DNA from: Streptomyces sp. NBC_01217
Lineage (GTDB): Bacteria > Actinomycetota > Actinomycetes > Streptomycetales > Streptomycetaceae
Assembly (NCBI RefSeq): GCF_035994185.1
Contig: NZ_CP108538.1
Coordinates: 6,571,001-6,635,000, forward strand
Length of the DNA stretch: 64,000 bases
Reading direction: 5' to 3'
Position numbers and translations under genes: made by a program. Positions 43,361 to 51,773 of this stretch are shown here, piece by piece; the stretch's first letter is position 1, and each line of letters begins with the position of its first letter. The notes below the pieces were generated by a model. It saw only the letters and a program-made list of their open reading frames with translations. It was not told the DNA's origin and made no database searches.

Positions 43361-44911
43361 ATGGCATCACGGCGGGATGAGCTCAACGCATACACCTTTG
43401 CGAAGAAGCGCACGGTGGCGGCATTCCTCCAACCCTCGCCCACCGGCACCGAGGAGGGTGCCCCGCGACCGCTGCGGGCGGTCCTGCCGAGTGTGGTCGT
43501 CGGCGCGTTGATCCTCGCGGGCTTCGGCGCCTTCGGGATGTTCAAGCCCACCGTGCCCAAGGACTGGGACAGGCCCGGCACCAAGGTGATCGTCGGCAAG
43601 AAGTCCACCACCCGCTATGTCGTGCTCACCACCGGCAAGGGCAAGAAGACAAAGACCCTGCTGCACCCCGTGCTCAACCTCGCCTCGGCCCGGCTGCTCC
43701 TCAATCCGCAGAACTACGACGTCATCCAGGTCGCCGACGAGGTCCTGGACGCGGGCAGGCCCCCGCGCGGACCGATTCTCGGCATTCCGTACGCCCCCGA
43801 CCGGCTGCCCGAGGCGAAGGATGCGGGGACGGCCAAGCGGTGGGCCGTCTGCGTACAGCCCGGCGGCAAGGGCAACACCGTGCAGAAGGCCGCCTTCGTC
43901 TTCGGTGAACGCGACAACAAGCTGACCGAGGGCAAGCACAGGCTCGGCGGCGCCCAGGTGCTCTACGTGCAGGGCCAGGACCGGGCCCGCTATCTCGTCG
44001 ACGCGAACGGCACCAAGTACCGCATCGCCGAGACCACCACAGACAACGGCCATCTGACCAACGCCCTGGTCGGCAGCAGGCAGCCGCAGCCCGTCACCGA
44101 CGACTGGCTGGCCACCCTGCGCGACGGCAGCCCGATCGTCTTCCCGCAGATCCCCGGCACCATCGGCGCACCGGCACATGTCCAGGGGCAGCTCTCCACC
44201 GAGGAGAACAAGGTCGGCATGGTCCTGCGGACCGAGACCGGCGAAGGCACGAGTTACTACGTGGTGCTCGACGGAAAGGTCCAGCCCGTCTCCGAGTTCA
44301 CCGCCTGGCTGCTGATCAACTCCCCGCAGACAGCGAGCCTGAACCTGGACAGCGAGGCACGCGCCGTCGGCCTGCAGGACTTCGTACCCGACACGGCGGC
44401 CTTCGCGGGCCAGGCCGCGCACTGGCCGGCCCACAAGACCGGCCAGGTGAACTCCGTCGAGGGCGGCAGCGGCAGCCGCGACACCATCTGCAGCGTGCTG
44501 CGCAAGGTCGACGGTTCGGGCCGTCCGACCCTGAGCACCTGGGCGGGCACCGCGTACCCCGCCACGATCAGCGCCGGTGGCACCAGCACCTATGTGACCC
44601 CCGGCAGCGGCCTGCTCTACACCCAGGTCCGGGGCCGGCAGTCCAGCCCCGACGGATCGCTCTTCCTGGTGACCGACACCGGACTGCGGTACGCCGTCCA
44701 GGCGAACGGCGACAGCGACGCCCGGCGCTCCGACATCGGGGCCGGTGACGGGCAGCAGCAGTTGGACGGCCGCCCCGAGCCCAGCCAGGCGCAGAGCAGG
44801 CTCGGATACGAGAAGGTGACGCCGGCCCTCGTACCGATCGCCTGGTCGGAGTTCCTGTCCAAGGGCCCCCGGCTCGACACCAACAGCGCCCGCCAGCCCC
44901 AGGGTTCATGA
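43361..44911 (+). CDS. eccB: Type VII secretion protein EccB
   Basis: Membrane-anchored core component with a large extracytoplasmic domain. 516 residues. N-terminal signature ASRRDELNAYTFAKKRTVAAFLQP (in pieces: RRDELNAYTFAKKR, VAAFLQP), then one membrane segment about 42-65 (AVLPSVVVGALILAGFGAFG) and a periplasmic-type repeat domain (GTKVIVGKKSTTRYVVL, VTPGSGLLYTQVRG, YEKVTPALVPIAWSEFL). The ATG at 43361 follows GGGAGAAG. The mycosin gene follows directly, overlapping if its first ATG is used. Confidence 0.93.
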   Translation: MASRRDELNAYTFAKKRTVAAFLQPSPTGTEEGAPRPLRAVLPSVVVGALILAGFGAFGMFKPTVPKDWDRPGTKVIVGKKSTTRYVVLTTGKGKKTKTLLHPVLNLASARLLLNPQNYDVIQVADEVLDAGRPPRGPILGIPYAPDRLPEAKDAGTAKRWAVCVQPGGKGNTVQKAAFVFGERDNKLTEGKHRLGGAQVLYVQGQDRARYLVDANGTKYRIAETTTDNGHLTNALVGSRQPQPVTDDWLATLRDGSPIVFPQIPGTIGAPAHVQGQLSTEENKVGMVLRTETGEGTSYYVVLDGKVQPVSEFTAWLLINSPQTASLNLDSEARAVGLQDFVPDTAAFAGQAAHWPAHKTGQVNSVEGGSGSRDTICSVLRKVDGSGRPTLSTWAGTAYPATISAGGTSTYVTPGSGLLYTQVRGRQSSPDGSLFLVTDTGLRYAVQANGDSDARRSDIGAGDGQQQLDGRPEPSQAQSRLGYEKVTPALVPIAWSEFLSKGPRLDTNSARQPQGS

Positions 44912-44964
44912 CGCCCCGGGGCGTCGCGGACGGAGCAGGGCACGGGGGAGGGGGAGAGGAACAG

Positions 44965-46194
44965 ATGCTGTACCCAAAGACGGTTTTCGCGGCGAGCGCC
45001 GCCGTACTGACCGCGCTGACCGCGTTTGCGGGACCAGGAGCCGCGTACGCCGCAGAGGGCGTCCAGGGCCCCGGTGATGTGGGCATAGACGGCAGCGGCG
45101 AATGCACCTTTCCGATGAAGCAGCAGTACGAGGGCCGACCCTGGTCGCTGCAGCGGGTCCTGCTGGACGAGCTGTGGCAGGACACCAAGGGCAAGGGCGT
45201 ACGCGTCGCGGTCATCGACACCGGCGTGGACGACGTCAACCCGCAGCTCAGGACGGCCGTCGACGCTTCGGCGGGCGCCGACTACCTCAAGGGCGGCAGG
45301 AGCGACGGCACGGTCGACGAGGTCGGCCACGGCACCAAGGTCGCCGGCATCATCGCCGCCCGCCCGCACAAGGGCACCGGATTCGTCGGACTGGCCCCCG
45401 AGGCCACGATCATCCCGATCCGCCAGAACGACGAGAAGAACAGCGGCAAGGACACCACGATGGCCACCGCGATCGACCACGCGATCGCCAAGGGCGCCGA
45501 CGTCATCAACATCTCCCAGGACACGACGAAAGCCCTGACGGAGACCTCCGACCTGGGCAGGGCGGTGGCCAGGGCGCTCGCCAAGGACATCGTCGTGGTC
45601 GCCTCGGCGGGCAACGACGGCATGAACGGCAGGCTCAAGCGCACCTACCCCGCGGCCTTCGACGGCGTCCTCGCGGTCGCCTCCTCCGACCGCAACAACG
45701 AACGTGCCCCCTTCTCCCAGGCCGGTGATTTCGTCGGCGTCGCAGCACCGGGCGTCGACATCGTCTCCACCGTCCCGGGCTACGGCCAGTGCACCGACAA
45801 CGGCACCAGCTTCTCCGCCCCGTACGTCGCCGGGGTCGCCGCCCTGATGCGCGCCAAGTACCCGAAGTGGACAGCGGCCCAGATCGTCGCTCGCATCGAG
45901 CAGACCGCCGAACGCTCCGTCACCGGCCATGACGACTTCGTCGGCTGGGGCGTCGTCGACCCGGTCCGCGCCCTGTCCGGCGACGACCTCCCGCAGGACG
46001 CCCCGCATCCCGACCCGGCACCCCCGAAGGCACCGGCCCCCGAGCCCGCACACCTCTCCCTGTCGGAGACTCCGCAGGAGCGCAGCGAGCGGTACGCCAC
46101 CTACGCGCTCGCGGCGGCGGCGGTGCTGGTCGGTGTGATCGCCGGAACCGCGACGGTCGTCCGCGACGTGCGACGCCGGCGTGCCACGCGGTGA
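44965..46194 (+). CDS. mycP: Type VII secretion-associated subtilisin-like protease (mycosin)
   Basis: Membrane-bound serine protease that processes or stabilises the ESX system on the outer side. 409 residues from the chosen start. Signal peptide about 1-30 ending AAYAAEG. Subtilisin triad: Asp85 in VAVIDTGVDD, His122 in EVGHGTKVAGI, Ser282 in NGTSFSAPYVAG. A Pro-rich linker and a C-terminal membrane helix (YALAAAAVLVGVIAGTATVV) anchor it. ATG 44965 follows GGGGAGAGG and begins the signal peptide cleanly; an in-frame ATG at 44908 overlaps the eccB stop and is the alternative. Confidence 0.92.
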   Translation: MLYPKTVFAASAAVLTALTAFAGPGAAYAAEGVQGPGDVGIDGSGECTFPMKQQYEGRPWSLQRVLLDELWQDTKGKGVRVAVIDTGVDDVNPQLRTAVDASAGADYLKGGRSDGTVDEVGHGTKVAGIIAARPHKGTGFVGLAPEATIIPIRQNDEKNSGKDTTMATAIDHAIAKGADVINISQDTTKALTETSDLGRAVARALAKDIVVVASAGNDGMNGRLKRTYPAAFDGVLAVASSDRNNERAPFSQAGDFVGVAAPGVDIVSTVPGYGQCTDNGTSFSAPYVAGVAALMRAKYPKWTAAQIVARIEQTAERSVTGHDDFVGWGVVDPVRALSGDDLPQDAPHPDPAPPKAPAPEPAHLSLSETPQERSERYATYALAAAAVLVGVIAGTATVVRDVRRRRATR

Positions 46195-46241
46195 CGCGGC
46201 CGCCGGGTGCGGCGGGCCCTCTCCGTGGCTGTCGCCCGCAG

Positions 46242-46270
46242 TTGGGGAGAGCCGCCGAAGTGGCTAGGGT
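46242..46270 (+). promoter_or_regulatory. Promoter of the WXG100 gene pair
   Basis: TTGGGG (46242-46247) and TAGGGT (46265-46270) with exactly 17 bp between them. Transcription would start near 46277, leaving a leader of about 184 nt before the first WXG100 gene. Confidence 0.6.
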
Positions 46271-46460
46271 GGTAACAGACTTCACGTGTGTGACGGGGGA
46301 ACGAGAAGTGGACGAATCCGGTTTCGGAGCGCGGGAATGCCTACATCGCGCTTCCCGGTCCCGCAGTTGCCCCACTCCTTTGCCGGAGCACACGGGGGAC
46401 AGGAAGAGGCCTGACCGCGCAGTGCGGACTGGCCCGGGAACTGAGAGATAGGACCTCCGG

Positions 46461-46811
46461 ATGACCAATCCCGCAGGCGGTTTCGGACTTGCCGACGATC
46501 CGATCGTCCAGGCGAAGAACAAAATCATCGAGACGGCCGAAGCGGTGTCCCGTCAGTCCAGGGAACTGGCCGACATTCTCGCGACGGCCGGCGCCGGATG
46601 GACGGGCGTCGGTGCCTCGGGATTCACCTCGGCACAGGTCATGATCAACGAGGACCACGACGAGATCCGCCGGCTTCTCAACGTCCTGCTCAACGCGGTG
46701 GGCAGCACGAAGAATCTCAGCAACGCCAACGACGAGGAGGTCCGTGCGGCCTTCAACGCGGTCAAGGAGCAGGCGTCGTCCGCCAACACCTCAGGGCTGA
46801 ACAACCTCTGA
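46461..46811 (+). CDS. esxB: WXG100 family type VII secretion target (first of pair)
   Basis: 116 residues, a helical hairpin protein exported by the EccC machine. The WxG turn is at W47-T48-G49 (GAGWTGVGASGF), between helices of about 30 residues. No signal peptide. It is slightly longer than 100 residues because of an N-terminal Gly-rich start and a C-terminal tail (SSANTSGLNNL) without a YxxxD/E signal. The partner gene follows after 51 bp. The symbol follows the usual order in Streptomyces, where esxB precedes esxA; assignment of A and B is by position. Confidence 0.88.
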   Translation: MTNPAGGFGLADDPIVQAKNKIIETAEAVSRQSRELADILATAGAGWTGVGASGFTSAQVMINEDHDEIRRLLNVLLNAVGSTKNLSNANDEEVRAAFNAVKEQASSANTSGLNNL

Positions 46812-46862
46812 GCCACGCCGCACCACCCCTTCCGTACACGCTGAGCAGCCAGGAGAAGACAC

Positions 46863-47168
46863 ATGGGGCACGATCCGAACACCAAGGTCAGGTACGAGAG
46901 CGTCCAGGAGATGGCGAACCGCATCCGCAAGGTGTCGCAGAACATCGTCAACGACCTCACCGAGATGGACACCGCGCTCAAGGTCGTCACCGACACCTGG
47001 GACGGTGAGGCGCACGGGGAGTACGTGATCCTCCAGCGCAAGTACAAGCAGAAGGCGGACCACATGAAGAACCGCCTGGCAGAGGTCGCGAAGATCATCG
47101 AGTCCGGCAAGGACAGCTACCGCGCCACGGACCTCAAGGCCTCGCGCGCGTTCACCGAGGCGTACTGA
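46863..47168 (+). CDS. esxA: WXG100 family type VII secretion target (second of pair)
   Basis: 101 residues, partner of the preceding WXG100 protein and likely to form a heterodimer with it. The turn is W46-D47-G48 (TDTWDGEAHGEY). After the second helix, Y86-R-A-T-D90 matches the YxxxD/E export signal recognised by the EccC ATPase, so this subunit probably carries the signal for the pair. AGGAG lies upstream of the ATG. A stable hairpin ends the unit. Confidence 0.9.
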   Translation: MGHDPNTKVRYESVQEMANRIRKVSQNIVNDLTEMDTALKVVTDTWDGEAHGEYVILQRKYKQKADHMKNRLAEVAKIIESGKDSYRATDLKASRAFTEAY

Positions 47169-47185
47169 CCGCCGCACACGCGCCG

Positions 47186-47221
47186 AAGGAGGGGCAGGCT
47201 CCGACGAGCCCGCCCCTCCTT
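47186..47221. terminator. Terminator between WXG100 pair and DUF397 gene
   Basis: AAGGAGGGGCAGGCTC (47186-47201) pairs with GAGCCCGCCCCTCCTT (47206-47221), with one mismatch and a 4-nt loop. It is bidirectional between convergent genes. Confidence 0.75.
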
Positions 47222-47249
47222 CCTTCTGCCGTACTTTCTGCCGCAACGA

Positions 47250-47483
47250 CTACTTCAGGTCGAACTCGCCGTCCCGCGCACCCAGGACGAAGGCCCGCCA
47301 CTCGGCCTCGGTGTACCGCAGCACCGTCTCCGGATCCAACGAGGACCGCATCGCCACCGCGCCACCCGGCAGATGCGCGATCTCCACGCGCTCCTCGGCC
47401 TCTTCGGTACCGGGCGCACTCAGCCACTCCACCCCCGAGATGTCGAGTGCGTACAGCTCGTCCTTCTCCGCCTGCGTGCCCAT
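47250..47483 (-). CDS. DUF397 family protein
   Basis: 77 residues. Typical DUF397 pattern: ISGVEWLSAPG (the W-x-S/K region), VEIAHLPGGAVAMRSSLDPE (normally VAVRDSKDP) and the C-terminus FTPAEW-like YTEAEWRAFVLGARDGEFDL. Most DUF397 genes in Streptomyces sit next to an XRE-type helix-turn-helix gene, with which they act as a pair. None is visible here, so this copy is an orphan inside the type VII locus, between the WXG100 pair and eccC. Function unknown. Confidence 0.85.
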   Translation of the reverse strand: MGTQAEKDELYALDISGVEWLSAPGTEEAEERVEIAHLPGGAVAMRSSLDPETVLRYTEAEWRAFVLGARDGEFDLK

Positions 47484-47626
47484 CGGGTGCCTTTCCTCTC
47501 GTGCGGCAAAACGTGTTCGTCGCCCGCGTGCAGACTATCCCTCGCCGCCGCGCCCCACAGTCCGTGCTGGACAGTCTGCGCACCACGGTGGTAGACGCCC
47601 GCGGCGTGCACCGGCACGCCGTCCGC

Positions 47627-50600
47627 TCAGCCCTGCTCCGGCAGCCGCCCGATCTGCACCAGAGGGTTCCCCCGGCGCCGCGAGGCGAAGTACCCGCGCC
47701 CCGGGGGCATGGCGTGCCCGCGCACCGAGCCGATCAGATCGCCCTCGGACGGGTCACCGGACAGCACCACGCCCTGGGCCCCCAGCTCCTTGATGCGCTG
47801 CATGAACGCCTCGTACATCGACCGCGAGGCCCCCGCGGAGTTGCGCGCGATGACGAAACGGACGCCGGTGTCCCGGGCGAACGGCAGGTACTCCGCCAGC
47901 GGGGCCAGCGGATTGCCCGCGTTCGTCGCCACCAGGTCGTAGTCGTCGACGATGATGAAGATCTGCGGACCGGTCCACCAACTGCGGTCGCGCAGCTGCT
48001 GCGGTGTGACGTCCGTCGGCGGCTGCCGACGCGCGAACACCCCCGCCAGCGCCTCCATGTGCATCTGCATCGAGCTCGCCATCGGCGCGTACTCCAGCAG
48101 ATGGCTCTCCGGCAGCACGCCCAGCAGCCCCCGCCGGTAGTCGCCGACGACGAGCTTCGCCTCGTCGGGGGAGTAGCGCTCCGCGATCTGCTTCGCGATC
48201 AGACGCAGCAGGTTCGTCTTCCCCGCTTCGCTCTCGCCGAAGACCAGGAAGAAGGGATCGGTCTCGAAGTCGACGAACACCGGCTCCAGATCGCTCTCGT
48301 CGATGCCGATCGCGATGCCCCGCTGCGGAAACTCGAAGCCCTTCGGCAGATGATCGGCCGGCAGCTTGCGCGGCAGCAGCCGTACGGCAGGCGCCGCCGG
48401 ACCCGCCCAGTTCGCCTTCACCGTCCCGACGAGCGCGGCCGTGCCCTCGGAGAGATCCGCGGCGCTGCTGGAGGAGTCGACACGCGGCAGCGCCCCCATG
48501 AAGTGCAGCTTCTGCGGCACCTGGCCCCGCCCCGGGACACCCGCGGGCACATTGGCCGCGACCTTGCGGTCGAACTCGGAGTCCATGACATCGCCGAGCC
48601 GCAGCTCCAGCCGGCCGAGGATCTGGTCCTTCAGCGCCGCCCGCACCTCCATGTAACGGGCGGCCGTGACGACGACGTGGATGCCGTAGCCGAGCCCGCG
48701 CGCGGCGATGTCGGTGACGACCTGCTCCAGCATCTCGTACTCGGACCGGAAGCCGCCCCAGCCGTCGACGACCAGGAACACATCGCCCCACGCCTCGCCG
48801 GGCAGTTCACCCAGTGCGCGCTTGCGCCGGTAGGTGGCGATGGAGTCGATGGAGTGGGCGCGGAAGAACTCCTCACGCCGGTTCAGTACGCCTGCGACCT
48901 CGGCGACCGTACGCCGCACCCGCTCGGGATCCAGCCGGGAGGCCATCCCGCCGACATGCGGCAGCTCAGCCAGCGAGTCCAGACCGCCACCACCGAAGTC
49001 CAGCCCGTAGAACTGCACTTCCTGCGGGGTGTGGGTGAGTGCGAACGAGGAGATGAGCGTCCGTACCAGCGTCGACTTGCCGGACTGCGGACCGCCGATG
49101 ACCATCATGTGGCCCGCCGCACCCGAGAAGTCCCGGTACAGCACCTCGCGCCGCTGCTCGAAGGGCTTGTCGATCAGCCCGAGCGGCACCGTCAGGCCGC
49201 CCGGGCGGGTGTACTCCGTCGCCGTGAACCCGCGCTCGGCCGTCGGCGCGAGCCCCGGCAGCAACTGGTCCAGCGTCGGCGCCCGGTCCAGCGGCGGCAG
49301 CCACACCTGGTGGGCGGGCACCCCCTGCCCCTCCAGACGGCGCACGATCACATCGAGCACCGTGTCGGCGAGAGCGTCGTCCTCCGCGCTCCTGCGGGCC
49401 GCCACCAGATGCGTCGGATCGGGCGCCGCGTACACCACCGGCACCGGAAGCGCGCTGAACAGCGCGGGCCGCCGCTCGATCGGCAGCGCCCCCACCGACA
49501 GATCGGGACCACCCGTGCGGTACGTCCCCGACACATACGCCGCCTTGAACCGCGTCATCTCGTCCGTACCGAACTTCAGATACCCGGAACCGGGCACCGA
49601 AGGCAGGTGATACGCATCGGGCACACCCAGCGCCGTACGCGACTCGGCGGCCGAGAAGGTCCGCAGCCCGATCCGGTACGAGAGATACGTGTCGAGCCCG
49701 CGCAGCTTGCCCTCCTCCAGACGCTGGGAGGCGAGCAGCAGGTGCACACCCAGCGAACGCCCGATCCGGCCGATCTGGATGAACATGTCGATGAAGTCGG
49801 GCTTGGCGGTGAGGAGTTCGGAGAACTCGTCGATGACCAGGACGAGCGAGGCCAGCGGCTCCAACGCCGCACCCGCCGCCCGCGCCTTCTCGTAGTCGTG
49901 GATGTTTGCGTAGTTGCCGGCCGAGCGCAGCAGCTCCTGCCGCCGCTGCAGCTCACCGCGGATCGCGTCCCCCATGCGGTCGACCAGCGTCAGGTCGTCC
50001 GCGAGGTTGGTGATGACCGCCGCCACATGCGGCATGTGAGACATCCCGGCGAACGTCGCACCCCCCTTGAAGTCCGCGAGCACGAAGTTCAGCGTCTCCG
50101 AGGAATGCGTGACCGCGAGCCCCAGCACCAGCGTCCGCAGCAGCTCCGACTTGCCGGAACCCGTCGCACCGACACACAGCCCGTGCGGACCCATGCCGTC
50201 CTGCGCGGCCTCCTTCAGGTCCAGCATCACCGGCTGACCGTCCTCGCCGACCCCGATCGGCACCCGCAGCCGCTCGGAGACCGACCGCGGCCGCCAGGTC
50301 CGCGCCACATCGACCGAGTCCGCGTCGCCCAGATTCAGCAGATCCGTGAAGTCCAGGTTGGCCAGCAGCGGTTCGTCGTCGTCGCCCCCGCCCATCCTGA
50401 GCGGAGCCAGCTGACGGGCCAGCGCCTCGGCCGCGGGCAGCGACATCCCGTCCGGCACACCCTCGTACGCCAGCCCCGCACCCGACTCCAGCCGCAGCAG
50501 CCCCGGTCGCACCACCACAGACAGACCGCCGCGCGGCTCGTCCAGCTCGCCCGGCACCACCTCGACGATCGTCACGCCCTGCAGGCCCTCGGCCGCCGCG

Positions 50601-51586
50601 AACAACGAGTCCGGCGGCACCATCCCGCCGTCCAGCACCACCACGATGTGCGGCTGGTCCAGCAGCGGCTGCCCCTCCCGCCCGAACCGCGGCCGCCCCT
50701 CCAGGCGGCTCGCCAGCAACTGCTCCAGCTCGCCCAGGTCATCCCCGAACAGCCGCTTCGTACCGGCCCCGTCGACCTGCCCCGGCACCTGCAGATGCGG
50801 AAGCCACTTCGTCCACTCCCAGCGCGACACCGCACCCCGCGCCGCCACGACGGCGACCAGCAGATCCTCGGGGGAGTGCAGCGTCACCAACTGCGCGACC
50901 AGCGCCCGCGCCGCCGACTGCGCCGCCTCCGCCCGCCCGGAGACCGTCACGTGGTAGAACGCCCGCATCGACACGGCCATCGGCAACCCGTCCAACGACC
51001 CGTGCACGGCGAGGAACCGCTGCATCGCCCCCGCGCACATCGGCTCCAGCTCATCCACCGGCGCGGTCTCGGGCGCGACCAGCGGCGTGGCCAGCTGCTG
51101 CGCCCCCAGCCCGACCCGTACCTGCCCGAAGTCCTTGTCGCCGACGCGCCGTTCCCACACCCGGCTGCCCTCGGCGACCACCGACCACAACTGCTCGGGA
51201 GCGGGCTGCAGATAGAGCTGTACATCGCGCTGGGCGCGCGCCGTGCGGCGCACCGTACGCCGCGTCTGAGCCAGGTACTTGAGGTAGTCGCGCCGGACAT
51301 CCGCCATTTGCCCCTGCGTACCGCGGCGGTGGCGCACCAGCTGGGCGACCACCATGCCGACGGTCGAGACCAGCATCAGAACACCCATGATCCGCATGAA
51401 CGGAGGGGCCTGCGGTGAGAAGAAGAAGACCACCGACGAACCCATGCCGAGCACCGGCAGGATCTGCATCAGCATGCCCTCCTGCTGCCCGCGGGGCAGT
51501 TCGGGAGGGGCCTCCAACGTCAAGTCGTCCATGGGTACTTCCGGCGGCAGGGACCGCGGAGGTCGTTTCACGACGATCTGGCTCAC
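47627..51586 (-). CDS. eccC: Type VII secretion ATPase EccC (FtsK/SpoIIIE family)
   Basis: Motor of the ESX machine, 1319 residues, fused EccCa+EccCb form. Two membrane segments at about 38-85 (LVLGMGSSVVFFF-like PVLGMGSSVVFFFS, MRIMGVLMLVSTVGMVVAQL). Three FtsK-type ATPase domains have P-loops GATGSGKSE (about 472), GGPQSGKST (about 832) and GESEAGKTN (about 1119). Walker B is LVLVIDEF in the first, but VFLVVDGW and IFIIVDDY in the others, so only the first keeps the catalytic Glu. The start is GTG at 51586; GAGGG lies 12-16 nt upstream, a loose fit. A 1323-codon open frame on the opposite strand is a codon-bias shadow. Confidence 0.95.
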   Translation of the reverse strand: MSQIVVKRPPRSLPPEVPMDDLTLEAPPELPRGQQEGMLMQILPVLGMGSSVVFFFSPQAPPFMRIMGVLMLVSTVGMVVAQLVRHRRGTQGQMADVRRDYLKYLAQTRRTVRRTARAQRDVQLYLQPAPEQLWSVVAEGSRVWERRVGDKDFGQVRVGLGAQQLATPLVAPETAPVDELEPMCAGAMQRFLAVHGSLDGLPMAVSMRAFYHVTVSGRAEAAQSAARALVAQLVTLHSPEDLLVAVVAARGAVSRWEWTKWLPHLQVPGQVDGAGTKRLFGDDLGELEQLLASRLEGRPRFGREGQPLLDQPHIVVVLDGGMVPPDSLFAAAEGLQGVTIVEVVPGELDEPRGGLSVVVRPGLLRLESGAGLAYEGVPDGMSLPAAEALARQLAPLRMGGGDDDEPLLANLDFTDLLNLGDADSVDVARTWRPRSVSERLRVPIGVGEDGQPVMLDLKEAAQDGMGPHGLCVGATGSGKSELLRTLVLGLAVTHSSETLNFVLADFKGGATFAGMSHMPHVAAVITNLADDLTLVDRMGDAIRGELQRRQELLRSAGNYANIHDYEKARAAGAALEPLASLVLVIDEFSELLTAKPDFIDMFIQIGRIGRSLGVHLLLASQRLEEGKLRGLDTYLSYRIGLRTFSAAESRTALGVPDAYHLPSVPGSGYLKFGTDEMTRFKAAYVSGTYRTGGPDLSVGALPIERRPALFSALPVPVVYAAPDPTHLVAARRSAEDDALADTVLDVIVRRLEGQGVPAHQVWLPPLDRAPTLDQLLPGLAPTAERGFTATEYTRPGGLTVPLGLIDKPFEQRREVLYRDFSGAAGHMMVIGGPQSGKSTLVRTLISSFALTHTPQEVQFYGLDFGGGGLDSLAELPHVGGMASRLDPERVRRTVAEVAGVLNRREEFFRAHSIDSIATYRRKRALGELPGEAWGDVFLVVDGWGGFRSEYEMLEQVVTDIAARGLGYGIHVVVTAARYMEVRAALKDQILGRLELRLGDVMDSEFDRKVAANVPAGVPGRGQVPQKLHFMGALPRVDSSSSAADLSEGTAALVGTVKANWAGPAAPAVRLLPRKLPADHLPKGFEFPQRGIAIGIDESDLEPVFVDFETDPFFLVFGESEAGKTNLLRLIAKQIAERYSPDEAKLVVGDYRRGLLGVLPESHLLEYAPMASSMQMHMEALAGVFARRQPPTDVTPQQLRDRSWWTGPQIFIIVDDYDLVATNAGNPLAPLAEYLPFARDTGVRFVIARNSAGASRSMYEAFMQRIKELGAQGVVLSGDPSEGDLIGSVRGHAMPPGRGYFASRRRGNPLVQIGRLPEQG

Positions 51587-51773
51587 CGAAACATCAATCC
51601 CTCGGTACGGACGGGCGGAAGACCGGCCGAACGTGCACCGAAGCCCCCGTGGCTGCCGCGGAGGGCCGGACATCCCTCCGCGCGACCGTGATCCTACTTG
51701 CAGATGACCTGTCCCCCTCCCGGTAGGGTGGCGCGCGCACCGTGCGCAACCGCGAATCAGGGGGACCAGACAC
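51587..51773. promoter_or_regulatory. Divergent promoter region eccC / eccD
   Basis: 187 bp. On the plus strand TAGGGTG (51724-51730) lies 44 nt before the eccD start, with TTGCAG (51698-51703) 20 bp upstream of it, a longer spacing than ideal. I could not define the eccC promoter. Confidence 0.4.

Noticed and set aside
47447..51418. 1323-codon open frame on the plus strand opposite eccC
   Set aside because: Its product is Arg/His/Gln-rich with no family resemblance; in DNA with nearly all third positions G or C the antisense frame stays open by chance, and eccC has all its motifs on the minus strand.
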